A stretch of 64,000 bases of DNA, from NCBI RefSeq assembly GCF_015223065.1, contig NZ_JADFBY010000001.1:310001-374000 (forward strand), written 5' to 3'. Position 1 is the stretch's first letter, and each line of letters starts with the position of its first letter. The translations under genes were made by a program, and so were the position numbers. The notes under the pieces are model-generated. The model worked only from the letters and a program-made list of their open reading frames with translations. It did not search any database and was not told the origin of the DNA. Positions 1-8,335 of this stretch are shown in pieces. This stretch comes from Mucilaginibacter sp. JRF. GTDB taxonomy: Bacteria > Bacteroidota > Bacteroidia > Sphingobacteriales > Sphingobacteriaceae.

Positions 1-1
1 T

Positions 2-211
2 GTAGGTATGCTGATCGGCTCAATTTTATCAGGAAAAGTATATGACTCAAATATAGCTGCTGATGGAGCTATCAACTGGCAATCTATATGGTTGGTACCG
101 GCCGCAATTGCCGCTGTAGTATTGGTGTTGTTCCTTTTATTATTCAAGGACAAAAAACACGTTGAAACTCAGCCCGGTGTTAATGCCGAGGATGCCGAAA
201 TTGTATTGTAA
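2..211 (+). CDS. MFS transporter, C-terminal end (partial)
   Basis: The reading frame is open from the first bases of the window, so only the last 70 or so residues of a longer protein are present. They show one clear hydrophobic segment (WLVPAAIAAVVLVLFLLLF) followed by a short charged cytoplasmic tail (KDKKH...), as at the end of a 12-helix major facilitator protein. The context, directly upstream of a sugar isomerase-like lyase and a DUF1080 protein, resembles Bacteroidota loci in which a NupG-type nucleoside/sugar permease comes first. The substrate cannot be read from this fragment, and the family call is an inference from the helix, tail and neighbours. Confidence 0.6.
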   Translation, partial: VGMLIGSILSGKVYDSNIAADGAINWQSIWLVPAAIAAVVLVLFLLLFKDKKHVETQPGVNAEDAEIVL

Positions 212-263
212 TTAAACTTAATCATTGATATTTAATCAAAGTAATAACAACAAAATATTGCAC

Positions 264-1136
264 ATGACAAACAGACGTACATTTTTAGGTCAGGCCGGAT
301 TGTTAGGCGCTGCCATGCTTTTAAGGCCCGATCTGTCATCGGCCAAAGGCGTAAGTAAAGTTGGCCTACAGCTTTACAGCCTGCGCGATTACCTACCGAA
401 AGACGTTAAAGGCGTAACCGAAAAGGTTGCCAAAGCGGGTTATAAAGAGGTTGAAACTTATGGCTACTCAAAACAGAATGGTTTTTGGGGATTAGATGCC
501 AAAGCTTACGGTCAGTTGCTGAAAGCTAACGGGTTAGTTTCGCCAAGCGGACACTTCGGTATAGAATCGTATTTCCGCGATGGTACCGATAAGGATCTGA
601 ATGAGGCTATCGAAGCCGCTAAGATCATCGGCTCAACCTACGTGATATTACCTTGGATGGGCGGCGACCTGATCGATACGGTTGATAAGTGTAAAGCCAT
701 GGCGCAAAAATTCAACGCCGCGGGTGAACTGATCAAAAAAGCCGGATTAAAATTTGGTTACCACAACCACAATTTTGAATGGAAACCGGTTGGCGATACT
801 TCATTTTACGATGTATTATTGAAGGAAACCGATGTGAACCTGGTAACCCTTGAGCTTGACCTGTATTGGGTATATCGCTCAAACCTTGATCCGGTTAAAA
901 TGCTTACCGAAAACCCGAACAGGTTTAAACTGGTACACGTAAAGGATGCCGATAAAGCCAACAAAGAGCTTAATACCGAAGTAGGTAAAGGCCTGATAGA
1001 TTATAAAGCTATTTTTGCCGCTGCTCAAAAAGCAGGCATCAAGCACTTTATTGTTGAGCAGGAAAACTTCACCAATATTGATCCTTATGTGAGCATTGGC
1101 GAAAGCATATCATACGTAAAAACACTATCTGTATAA
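264..1136 (+). CDS. sugar phosphate isomerase/epimerase-like TIM-barrel protein, exported
   Basis: A xylose-isomerase-like TIM-barrel protein (AP endonuclease 2 superfamily) of about 290 residues. I start it at the ATG at 264, because this gives a twin-arginine-like leader (TNRRTFLGQAGLLGAAML) directly at the N-terminus; the open frame reaches back to 225 but the extra residues look like non-coding sequence. Visible barrel motifs include GLQLYSLR, GHFGIES, KFGYHNHNFEW, LELDLYWV, HVKDAD and HFIVEQE, which carry the usual metal-binding His, Glu and Asp residues. In Bacteroidota such exported proteins sit beside DUF1080 proteins, and some pairs have been shown to act on 3-keto-glycosides as lyase and hydratase/hydrolase. 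The DUF1080 gene starts 14 bases downstream, so the same role is likely here. Substrate not determined. Confidence 0.85.
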   Translation: MTNRRTFLGQAGLLGAAMLLRPDLSSAKGVSKVGLQLYSLRDYLPKDVKGVTEKVAKAGYKEVETYGYSKQNGFWGLDAKAYGQLLKANGLVSPSGHFGIESYFRDGTDKDLNEAIEAAKIIGSTYVILPWMGGDLIDTVDKCKAMAQKFNAAGELIKKAGLKFGYHNHNFEWKPVGDTSFYDVLLKETDVNLVTLELDLYWVYRSNLDPVKMLTENPNRFKLVHVKDADKANKELNTEVGKGLIDYKAIFAAAQKAGIKHFIVEQENFTNIDPYVSIGESISYVKTLSV

Positions 1137-1150
1137 TTTATAATAACACT

Positions 1151-1918
1151 GTGAATAATAAAACCATATTAACATTGCTGCTGGCTTTTGGCAGCCTATC
1201 GGCCTTTGCGCAAAACGCCAAGCCCGAAGATACTGAGGTGTGGGAGCCGGTACCCAAAGTGGTAGCCCCCGGCAAAACCACAGCTGATGCACCTGCGGAC
1301 GCTATTGTATTGTTTGATGGCAAAAACCTGAACGAATGGGCATCAGCAGAGGATAACAGCAAACCCGCGAAATGGGATGTTGCCGGTGGCGCCGTAACTG
1401 TTAAAAAGAGCGAAGGCGGCATTGTAACCAAACGTAAATTCACCAACTATCAACTGCATGTTGAATGGCGTGTGCCTGCCAACATTACCGGTACAGGCCA
1501 GGGCAGGGGGAACAGCGGTATTTTCCTGGCTTCGATAGGCAAAGGCGATGCCGGTTACGAGTTGCAGGTGCTGGATTCGTACAACAACAAAACGTATGTT
1601 AACGGTCAGGCCGGTAGTATATACAAGCAATTTGCACCGCTGGTTAACCCAACGCGTAAACCGGGCGAGTGGCAAACTTACGACGTAATTTGGACCGCCC
1701 CAACCTTTAACGAGGATGGCAGCGTAAAAACCAAAGCCTATGTTACCGCCATACTGAACGGTGTACTGGTACAAAACCACACCGAACTTTTAGGTCCAAC
1801 ACAATACATTGGCAAGCCATCATACCAAAAGCATGGTCCGGCACCAATTTACCTGCAAGCCCACGGCGACCCAAGCGAGCCGCTAAGCTTCAGGAATATT
1901 TGGGTTAGAGAACTGTAA
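1151..1918 (+). CDS. DUF1080 / 3-keto-disaccharide hydrolase family protein
   Basis: Secreted 255-residue protein of the DUF1080 family (3-keto-disaccharide hydrolase domain), a concanavalin-like beta-sandwich. The start is a GTG at 1151, the only start that keeps the signal peptide (LTLLLAFGSLSAFAQ). Family signatures are FDGKNLNEWA, the KKSEGGIVTKRKFTNYQLHVEWRVP stretch split around residues 85-110, GNSGIFL, YELQVLDSY, and the C-terminal ending PLSFRNIWVREL. It follows the isomerase-like gene by 14 bases and is followed by a strong terminator, so it is the last gene of the operon. Together with the preceding protein it probably cleaves or hydrates oxidised (3-keto) sugars in the periplasm. 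The general family is certain from the motifs; the exact reaction is inferred from characterised relatives. Confidence 0.88.
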   Translation: MNNKTILTLLLAFGSLSAFAQNAKPEDTEVWEPVPKVVAPGKTTADAPADAIVLFDGKNLNEWASAEDNSKPAKWDVAGGAVTVKKSEGGIVTKRKFTNYQLHVEWRVPANITGTGQGRGNSGIFLASIGKGDAGYELQVLDSYNNKTYVNGQAGSIYKQFAPLVNPTRKPGEWQTYDVIWTAPTFNEDGSVKTKAYVTAILNGVLVQNHTELLGPTQYIGKPSYQKHGPAPIYLQAHGDPSEPLSFRNIWVREL

Positions 1919-1940
1919 CCTCTTATCAAGTTAGATACTA

Positions 1941-1970
1941 AAAGGCCATGCGGATGCATGGCCTTTTTTT
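1941..1970 (+). terminator. Rho-independent terminator
   Basis: A perfect 10-bp stem (AAAGGCCATG at 1941-1950 with CATGGCCTTT at 1957-1966) around a six-base loop, followed by a run of T. It closes the operon ending at 1918. Because the stem also starts with a short A run it may work weakly for the opposite-strand gene that ends at 1990. Confidence 0.9.
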
Positions 1971-1989
1971 GTTTATCTCGAATTATATT

Positions 1990-2577
1990 TTAAAGATTTT
2001 TGGCAAGTTTTGCTGCATTAGCCGCCCTGCCTATTTGTAAAAAACGTTTACCGTAAGTTGTAAAATAGGGTTTGCCCCTAAGCATCTCAATATTGCCGGC
2101 TATCCATTCATCGTCAGTGTATTGCTTACCTAATATTGCAGCCCATTCCTGCCGCAATAATGTAGCGCGTAGTATGTAATCGGTACTTGCCAAATGAGCA
2201 AGATCAGCATCGCACAAAATTTTCTGTAACTGAGTATTTGGCTGTTGAGGCATTTTTGTTGCCGCTATGCAATCCAAAACATCCTGTACAAACATAGCGT
2301 CTTGCTGGTGTTGCCTTAAAAATGTTCCGGCAATGGCCAAACTGGCTTCTTCATGATCGTTATACTGAAAGCAGTAGCCCGTATCGTGCAGCCACGCGGC
2401 CACGGTAACAACGGTTTGTTCGCGGGGCGATAATTTTTCGTGGATAGCTATTTCTGATACCGTCATCACCACATCCTGGGTGTGTTGTAGATTATGGAAA
2501 AACATATTTTCAGGCAAATGCTCAGAGAGTAAATTTTTAACGTAACTTTTGGTTTGCGCTATTATGAAGGCAGTCAT
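1990..2577 (-). CDS. HD-domain phosphohydrolase
   Basis: A soluble HD-superfamily protein of 195 residues. I use the ATG at 2577 (MTAFIIAQTK...); the frame extends six codons further but those residues (MIALLL) are poorly supported. The metal-binding pattern is complete: H28/H32 in FFHNLQHTQDV, the HD doublet H64-D65 in AAWLHDTGY, then HEEAS around residue 75, and a distal Asp in CDADLAHL. This arrangement is typical of small HD hydrolases acting on nucleotides or signalling nucleotides, but the substrate cannot be told. It stands alone, tail-to-tail with the DUF1080 operon and 53 bases downstream of the sensor kinase stop, so it might be co-transcribed with the two-component genes. Confidence 0.85.
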   Translation of the reverse strand: MTAFIIAQTKSYVKNLLSEHLPENMFFHNLQHTQDVVMTVSEIAIHEKLSPREQTVVTVAAWLHDTGYCFQYNDHEEASLAIAGTFLRQHQQDAMFVQDVLDCIAATKMPQQPNTQLQKILCDADLAHLASTDYILRATLLRQEWAAILGKQYTDDEWIAGNIEMLRGKPYFTTYGKRFLQIGRAANAAKLAKNL

Positions 2578-2630
2578 CAGCAACAAAGCTATCACCCAAT
2601 TCTGGAGAAATTCTGAATGCTGATGTAGTG

Positions 2631-3863
2631 CTAATTAAGAGTAATATCAAATCGGTGCCGTCTATCGGTATAGCTATAACTAATTTGCCAGTTGTAGCGC
2701 TGGCATATCTGCTTTACTATAGCCAGACCTAAACCCACACCTTTTTTGCCTTTTTTAAATCGTACAAAAATATCCTTTTCAGAAAATGGCAGGGCAGGAC
2801 CAGGGTTTTCAAAGTATAAATACCCATCAGCTAACCCGATATTTACCACACCCGGGCGATCAGAATAAACCAGCGTATTGGTAATAAGGTTGGAGATCAG
2901 TATCTCGGCCAGGTTTGGGTCAGCCTGTACGTAGGTGCTTTTAATGTTAATATCGAGGGTTAACCCATTGGCTACAAAAAGTTCGGCAAATGTTTCGAGT
3001 TGGCCGGCGAGGGTGTTTGATAACGAAAGTGATACCGGATCATCAATTTGATCGTTTGATATTTTTGTCAGAAGTAGTAACCCTTTATTGATCTTTCGTA
3101 GTCGTTCTAACGAAGTTTTAGCCTCTTTAAGCAGAATGGCAGCCTCATCCGTAAGCGCTAACTGACTGATACTTTCCAACCTTGCCCTAACGATGCTTAG
3201 TGGGGTCTGTAACTCGTGCGATACATTTTCATTGAACTCCTTTAGCTCGATATACTGCTCCCTGTTACGCTCATCAGCTTCGGCCAATACTATGTTCAGC
3301 TCCTTAAACTCATCAATGTTTGATGGTTCAAAAACAAGCTTGTTCTCGCTTTTTATAGAGTGGGAACGGATACGTGCCAGGTTTATCAAAAATGGTTGCC
3401 AAAGCTTGCGGTTACCGTAATGGTTGATCAAAGCGCCAACAAACAGCAACAAAAACAATACGGCTGCAAAAATGCCCACAATGGTTTTCAGGTATTCGCT
3501 CCAGCCAATGTAAGCGGTTAAAACCTTTACCTGGTAATATTGGCCATTGGTGAGTTTTCGCTCGGTTAGTAAATAATAATTTTCCGCTTCGTTTTGTAAA
3601 GGATCATATATCAGGGTGTCCTTAAAACTTATGGTTTCAGCGAATTTTTGCTTATCCAGCTTTTCAATTTCAACCATGGGATGCATCACGGTTTTGCCTT
3701 GCTTTAGCTCATTAAATATCAGGTCAGATGATAGGTGCAACTGCTCGCGCATCTCCTCGCCGACTTTAAATTTCAACATCCAAAACAGCAATCCGGCCGC
3801 TATAATAAGTGTGGCCAGGCTAAGCCACAGGTAACGCAAACTGGTTTTAACAAGTAGTTTCAC
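2631..3863 (-). CDS. two-component sensor histidine kinase
   Basis: A 410-residue membrane kinase. Transmembrane helix 1 is at about residues 11-30, an extracytoplasmic sensor loop of roughly 90 residues follows, and helix 2 is at about 126-146. The HisKA domain has the phospho-accepting His at about 216 (NVSHELQTPLSI), then an ATPase domain with an N-box (LISNLITNTLVYSD) and a glycine-rich G-box (KGKKGVGLGLAIVKQI). It starts with GTG and overlaps the stop of the response regulator gene by four bases (GTGA at 3860-3863), so the two are translationally coupled. No known sensor domain is recognisable; the placement next to the imelysin/TonB operon suggests metal sensing, which is inference. Confidence 0.93.
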   Translation of the reverse strand: MKLLVKTSLRYLWLSLATLIIAAGLLFWMLKFKVGEEMREQLHLSSDLIFNELKQGKTVMHPMVEIEKLDKQKFAETISFKDTLIYDPLQNEAENYYLLTERKLTNGQYYQVKVLTAYIGWSEYLKTIVGIFAAVLFLLLFVGALINHYGNRKLWQPFLINLARIRSHSIKSENKLVFEPSNIDEFKELNIVLAEADERNREQYIELKEFNENVSHELQTPLSIVRARLESISQLALTDEAAILLKEAKTSLERLRKINKGLLLLTKISNDQIDDPVSLSLSNTLAGQLETFAELFVANGLTLDINIKSTYVQADPNLAEILISNLITNTLVYSDRPGVVNIGLADGYLYFENPGPALPFSEKDIFVRFKKGKKGVGLGLAIVKQICQRYNWQISYSYTDRRHRFDITLN

Positions 3864-4537
3864 TCGCTAAAAAATTTATATCCAAGTCCGTATACGGTAA
3901 CAATATGGTCGATACCCGAGTGGCGGGCAAGTTTTTTACGGAGGTTGGTGAGGTGTACATATATGGCGTCGAAATTGTCCGACTCATCAAAATGATCTCC
4001 CCAAATATGTTCGGCAATGGATGATTTGCTCATCACCCGGTCGGCATTCAATAAAAAATAAAGTAACAGTTGATATTCCTTTTTTGTGAGTGTAACCTGC
4101 TCGCCATTAAAGCTGAGGGTTTTCATCTGTGTATCAAGCGCAAAGCCGCCAAATGTTTTTGTATGCTGATTGTTTAAGGTTTTGCGGTTGTAAACAGCAT
4201 TTATGCGGGCGTTAAGTTCTTCAACGTAAAACGGCTTGGTTAGGTAATCATCCGCGCCGTGTTTAAAGCCTTCCAGTTTATCGTTTAAGGTGTTGTTGGC
4301 TGTGAGGATGATCAATCCTGTATTGTATGTCTTCTTTTTAATATGCGGTATCAAATGCAATCCCGATCCATCGGGCAATCTCAGATCCAGTACGATCAGG
4401 TCATAATCAAACGAAGTCACCTTATCAACGGCCCTGAAGTAGGTTGTTGCCGATTCGCACAAGTGCCCCTGTGTACCAAAATACTGAAGCATCTCCTGCA
4501 TTAGTACCGGCTCATCTTCAACAAACAATACTTTCAT
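3860..4537 (-). CDS. OmpR-family response regulator
   Basis: A 225-residue response regulator. The receiver domain has the acidic pocket (VEDEP, residues 7-9), the phospho-accepting Asp at 51 (LIVLDLRLPDGSG), Thr79 and Lys101 (YLTKPF). The C-terminal half (from about 125) is a winged-helix DNA-binding domain with KEYQLLLYFL, ISKS-like MSKSSIAEHIWG, and YVHLTNLRKKL, ending in the GLGYKF hairpin. It is the first gene of a pair with the kinase. The divergent region to the DUF4856 gene (4538-4666) holds an 11-bp-spaced direct repeat of the kind OmpR-family regulators bind, so it probably controls both its own operon and the metal-uptake operon. Confidence 0.95.
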   Translation of the reverse strand: MKVLFVEDEPVLMQEMLQYFGTQGHLCESATTYFRAVDKVTSFDYDLIVLDLRLPDGSGLHLIPHIKKKTYNTGLIILTANNTLNDKLEGFKHGADDYLTKPFYVEELNARINAVYNRKTLNNQHTKTFGGFALDTQMKTLSFNGEQVTLTKKEYQLLLYFLLNADRVMSKSSIAEHIWGDHFDESDNFDAIYVHLTNLRKKLARHSGIDHIVTVYGLGYKFFSE

Positions 4538-4583
4538 ATCTGGAATTAAAAAAAGTCAAATTATTTTCTCGGACTGATATTTA

Positions 4584-4603
4584 CTTAAGAATTTCTTAAG
4601 AAT
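4584..4603. promoter_or_regulatory. Tandem direct repeat, candidate OmpR-type binding site
   Basis: The nonamer CTTAAGAAT occurs twice, at 4584-4592 and 4595-4603, with start-to-start spacing of exactly 11 bases. Direct repeats with about one helical turn spacing are the normal target layout for OmpR/PhoB-family dimers. The site lies between the divergent response regulator gene (start 4537) and the DUF4856 operon (start 4667). Function is inferred from spacing and place. Confidence 0.6.
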
Positions 4604-4666
4604 GCCCCGTCATATTTGCGACAAAATAAACAATTTATTTAGACTTATTAAAAACAGTTCACGCAA

Positions 4667-5773
4667 ATGATGAAAAATTTCCGCACCATACCGGCACTCC
4701 TGATCATGGGTTTGATCTCGGTAACATCTTGTAAAAAGGATGATGATAACAATAACAATGATAACGTTATACCTCCGTACGAAGTGCCAACTACCTATAA
4801 CTTCTCAGGCGCTAATTACCTGTCATCAACGCAACGTGTTAAAATGGGTGTTGAGCTAAATAGCTACTTAGGTACCGGCAACAACGCTACAGTAACCGCG
4901 GCCAAGGCTAATGATTATTTTAACAACACCAATGCACCATTTGCAGATGCTACGCTGAATACTTCAGGAGTTACTTTAGCGCAAAAAACCGCCGACCCTA
5001 CAGTATTTACTACCTATTTCACTCAACAAGCATCAAATAGTTTGCAAAACGGTGTGGCCGCTACTAACGGTACAGCCGGTTTTTACATGAGCGGCACAAC
5101 CAAACGCCTGGTTGGCCCAACCGGTATGGAAGCTAACCAGGGTGTTGCCAAAGGCATGATGGGCGCGCTTTACTTTAAAGAAGCCATGACTTTGTTAACC
5201 TCAGTACCATCTGCCGATAATAATACCGTTACCAATGGCAGCACTGCAATGCAGCGTGCCTGGGATGAGGCTTTTGGTTACCTTGGCGTACCTGCCAATT
5301 ACGATCCGGAAGCTACTTATCCTAATACAGATCCTAACCGTCCGTTATTATGGGGTGGGTACCTGGCCGAACGCGGTAAAACCATTGAAGCGGGTAAGGT
5401 AATATTCAACGCGTTTTTGAAAGGCCGTGCCGCTATCGGCGCTAAGGATTACACAGTAGTAAACGCGCAGATCACCATAATTCAGGAAAAATGGGAGCAA
5501 TTAGTTGCCGCTGCTGCTTTGGCATACGTAACTATCCCAACTGCATCAACAAGTGTTAACGACTTAGCCGTTCAGTTCCACGCTTTATCAGAGGGTTATG
5601 GCTTCCTGTCATGCTTTAAATATCGCCCAGCAAAAAGCAAGCTATCTGCCGAAAACTATACCGCTTTGCAAACCATCATCAATACCAATTTCTACACCCT
5701 GGTAAATGAGGCTGGTTTTGCTAAACTGGTACAGGCGCAAACCATACTAAAAACAACTTATTCCTTAAACTAA
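4667..5773 (+). CDS. DUF4856 domain lipoprotein
   Basis: A 368-residue lipoprotein: signal peptide with lipobox ending at Cys22 (ISVTSCKKDDD), then an Asp/Asn-rich linker, then a DUF4856 domain (YNFSGANYLSSTQRVKMGVELNSYLGTG near the start; GYLAERGKTIEAGKVIFNAFLKGR in the middle; LSEGYGFLSCFKYRPAKSKLS near the end). DUF4856 proteins in Bacteroidota are commonly found before an imelysin and a TonB receptor, exactly as here, and are thought to belong to iron or other metal acquisition at the cell surface; the biochemical role is not established. It is the first gene of the operon and starts with ATGATG. A hairpin region separates it from the next gene. Confidence 0.88.
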   Translation: MMKNFRTIPALLIMGLISVTSCKKDDDNNNNDNVIPPYEVPTTYNFSGANYLSSTQRVKMGVELNSYLGTGNNATVTAAKANDYFNNTNAPFADATLNTSGVTLAQKTADPTVFTTYFTQQASNSLQNGVAATNGTAGFYMSGTTKRLVGPTGMEANQGVAKGMMGALYFKEAMTLLTSVPSADNNTVTNGSTAMQRAWDEAFGYLGVPANYDPEATYPNTDPNRPLLWGGYLAERGKTIEAGKVIFNAFLKGRAAIGAKDYTVVNAQITIIQEKWEQLVAAAALAYVTIPTASTSVNDLAVQFHALSEGYGFLSCFKYRPAKSKLSAENYTALQTIINTNFYTLVNEAGFAKLVQAQTILKTTYSLN

Positions 5774-5780
5774 AAAATAG

Positions 5781-5845
5781 TTGAGGGCCTAAAAAGCCCT
5801 TTATAAAAAGCTTTCCGGATGCCATATATGGCCCGGGAAGCTTTT
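5781..5845 (+). terminator. Intercistronic hairpins, possible attenuator
   Basis: Two hairpins lie between the DUF4856 and imelysin genes: a short GC stem (AGGGC/GCCCT, 5784-5800 region) and a longer one (AAAGCTTTCC at about 5807-5816 pairing with GGGAAGCTTT at 5835-5844, one mismatch) followed by a short T stretch. They could terminate part of the transcription, giving more of the first lipoprotein than of the downstream receptor genes, or protect the upstream mRNA. Confidence 0.5.
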
Positions 5846-5870
5846 GTATTGTTAAATCAAATTAGTTGAA

Positions 5871-6965
5871 ATGAGAGTATTCAACCGCACAAAACAAATT
5901 ATAGCCATTATACTGATCGCTGTTTCTGCTTTAGTGATAGCCTGTTCAAAAAGCTCAAACCCTGGCGGCCCTGATAATAATGCCGGTGGGTTTGATAAAA
6001 CAGCCATGCTCACCAATTACGCCGATGCGCTGATCATACCTGCATACACCGGTATGCAAACCCAACTCAATACATTTGAAACCGCTGTAAATGTATTTTT
6101 AGATGTGCCAACAACCGAAAATCAGGTTGTGCTTAAAGCGGCATTTAAAAATGCTTACCTGCAATTTCAGCATATATCGGTTGATCAGTTTGGCCCGGCA
6201 GAAAGGGTGATACTGAATAGTTTTTTGAATAGCTTTCCTACGGATATCCCCGCGATAGAAGGGAACGTAACACGCGGCAGCTACGATCTTACCATGAACA
6301 GTACCACAGTGCAGCAAGGCTTCCCGGCGCTCGATCATCTTTTGTTCGCATCAGATGCGTTGAGCAAGTTAAATTCAGCAGGAAACGCCAACCGTAAAAA
6401 GTATGTTAAGGATTTGCTTACCCGGATGAAAACATTGGTTGCAGGAGTGTTAAGCAACTGGAAGGATAGCTATCGTGCTGATTTTATAGGCAATACCCGC
6501 TCTGATGCCGGTAGCCCCATCGCGTTCATGATCAACCAGTTCGCCTACGAAATGGATCAGATGAAAGGACCACGTATTGGCTGGCCTTACGGTAAACAAT
6601 CAGGGGGTGTACAATATCCGCAAAATGTTGAGGGCTATAATGCCGGTATATCTATTGCACTGGCTACCGAGAACCTGACGAACCTGAAAGCCATGTACAC
6701 CGGTGGTGGCAACGGCAAGGGAATGGCCGATTACCTGATCGCGCTTAAAAAAGAACAGCTGAATACTGATGTTTTGAAACAGTTTGATGCCGCCATTACA
6801 GCGCTGAAAACAATTCCTGATCCGTACAGTACCGCGCTAACCGCCAACCGAACGCAGATAGACGCGGCATATATCGAGATACAAAAGCTGCTTACGCTTA
6901 TCAAAACAGATGTAGCATCGGCAACGGGTGTTCGTATCACTTATCAGGATACTGACGGCGACTAA
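5871..6965 (+). CDS. imelysin-family (M75-like) lipoprotein
   Basis: A 364-residue lipoprotein with lipobox Cys25 (ALVIACSKSS) and an all-helical imelysin domain from about residue 40. Recognisable parts are the N-terminal YADALIIPAYTGMQTQLNTF segment, the FQHISVDQFGPA region, and the two-helix core. The canonical imelysin GxHxxE motif is replaced by GFPALDHLLF at residues 150-159, so the His and Glu of the supposed metalloprotease motif are absent; imelysins are today regarded as metal-binding uptake proteins, not peptidases. It lies between DUF4856 and HTTM genes; the HTTM start is eight bases after the stop. A surface metal-capture role for the neighbouring TonB receptor is likely but inferred. 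Confidence 0.88.
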   Translation: MRVFNRTKQIIAIILIAVSALVIACSKSSNPGGPDNNAGGFDKTAMLTNYADALIIPAYTGMQTQLNTFETAVNVFLDVPTTENQVVLKAAFKNAYLQFQHISVDQFGPAERVILNSFLNSFPTDIPAIEGNVTRGSYDLTMNSTTVQQGFPALDHLLFASDALSKLNSAGNANRKKYVKDLLTRMKTLVAGVLSNWKDSYRADFIGNTRSDAGSPIAFMINQFAYEMDQMKGPRIGWPYGKQSGGVQYPQNVEGYNAGISIALATENLTNLKAMYTGGGNGKGMADYLIALKKEQLNTDVLKQFDAAITALKTIPDPYSTALTANRTQIDAAYIEIQKLLTLIKTDVASATGVRITYQDTDGD

Positions 6966-6973
6966 ATAAAAGC

Positions 6974-8335
6974 ATGTTCAAGGTATTTGATCGATTACAA
7001 CGTCAGGTGTCTATCGCGCCACTCGTCAGTTTCCGCATATTATTCGGCCTGATGATGCTGGCCGGTACCATAAGGTTTTGGGTAAACGGATGGATCACCT
7101 CGCAATACATAGCGCCCAAATTCTACTTTACCTACATAGGCTTTGATTGGGTAAGGCCACTGGGCGATACCGGTATGCATCTGCTATTCGGAGCCATTGC
7201 CTTAAGTTCGTTTTTTTTAGCCGTTGGTTTTTTATACCGGCTTTCGGCCTCGGTTTTTTTTATGGCCTTTACGTATGTTGAGCTGATTGATGTAACTAAT
7301 TATCTCAACCATTACTACTTTATCAGTTTGGTGGCCTTTATGCTTATCTGGCTGCCCGCCGGCAGAAGCTGGTCAGTTGACACATTGATATGGCCACAAC
7401 TTAAACGCGATAGCGTACCGTTATGGACCATCGGCATCATCAGGCTGCAAATGGGTATAGTGTATTTTTTTGCAGGTATTGCCAAACTCAATGCCGATTG
7501 GATGTTGCAGGCTATGCCTATGAAGATATGGCTACCCGCCAAAAGTCATTTGCCCATTGTAGGGGAGCTGATGTATAAGGAATGGATAGCCTATCTGTTT
7601 AGCTGGTTTGGGGCTGTGTATGATCTGAGTATCGCATTCCTGCTGATCAACCGGCGTACAAGGCGGCTCGCGTACCTGTTCGTGCTGATCTTCCATACGG
7701 CAACGGCTATATTTTTTCCGGGTATCGGTATGTTCCCTTATGTAATGATGGTTGGGAGCACTATATTCTTTAGTGCCGATGAGCATCGGTACATCCTGTT
7801 AAAAATTAAAAGGCTGTTTGGGTTTCACGATGATAAAAGGAACAGGAACACAACATACCGGTTTAACAACGCGGTAATTCCCTGGATGTCCGCAGGGCTG
7901 TTGCTTTATTTTTTTCTTCAGATAGTTGTACCGCTGCGATATCTGCTATATCCCGGCAGATTGTTTTGGTACGAGGAAGGTTACCGTTTCTCTTGGCGTG
8001 TAATGCTTATGGAAAAATCGGGCAATACCTTTTTTCGGGTGGTTGAACCGGGTACAGGCAAAACCTATGAAGTTAACAACAACGCATGGTTAACACCCTT
8101 GCAGGATAAGATGATGAGCACCCAGCCCGATATGATGTTGCGATACGCTCATTATCTGGCAAAAGTATATACGGCCAGGGGTATAAAGAATCCCGAAGTA
8201 TATGCCGAGGCTTACGTAACGCTAAACGGTGAGCGTTCAAAGCCATACATTAATACCACCGTAAACCTGGCTGTGCAGCCCTTGAGCTGGCAGCATTATA
8301 CATGGGTATTGCCCTACACTAAACATGAAAAATAA
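6974..8335 (+). CDS. HTTM domain membrane protein (vitamin K carboxylase-like)
   Basis: A 453-residue multi-helix inner membrane protein of the HTTM family, the membrane domain shared with vitamin K-dependent gamma-carboxylase. Family features are the N-terminal helix VSFRILFGLMMLAGTIRFW, the loop YIAPKFYFTYIGFDWVRPLG, and the conserved GIAKLNADWMLQAMPMKIWL stretch; a soluble C-terminal part starts after the last helix at about residue 330. Such proteins occur together with imelysin and TonB receptor genes in Bacteroidota. Whether bacterial members carboxylate anything is unknown. It overlaps the following TonB receptor gene by 11 bases, which argues for tight co-translation. Confidence 0.85.
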   Translation: MFKVFDRLQRQVSIAPLVSFRILFGLMMLAGTIRFWVNGWITSQYIAPKFYFTYIGFDWVRPLGDTGMHLLFGAIALSSFFLAVGFLYRLSASVFFMAFTYVELIDVTNYLNHYYFISLVAFMLIWLPAGRSWSVDTLIWPQLKRDSVPLWTIGIIRLQMGIVYFFAGIAKLNADWMLQAMPMKIWLPAKSHLPIVGELMYKEWIAYLFSWFGAVYDLSIAFLLINRRTRRLAYLFVLIFHTATAIFFPGIGMFPYVMMVGSTIFFSADEHRYILLKIKRLFGFHDDKRNRNTTYRFNNAVIPWMSAGLLLYFFLQIVVPLRYLLYPGRLFWYEEGYRFSWRVMLMEKSGNTFFRVVEPGTGKTYEVNNNAWLTPLQDKMMSTQPDMMLRYAHYLAKVYTARGIKNPEVYAEAYVTLNGERSKPYINTTVNLAVQPLSWQHYTWVLPYTKHEK

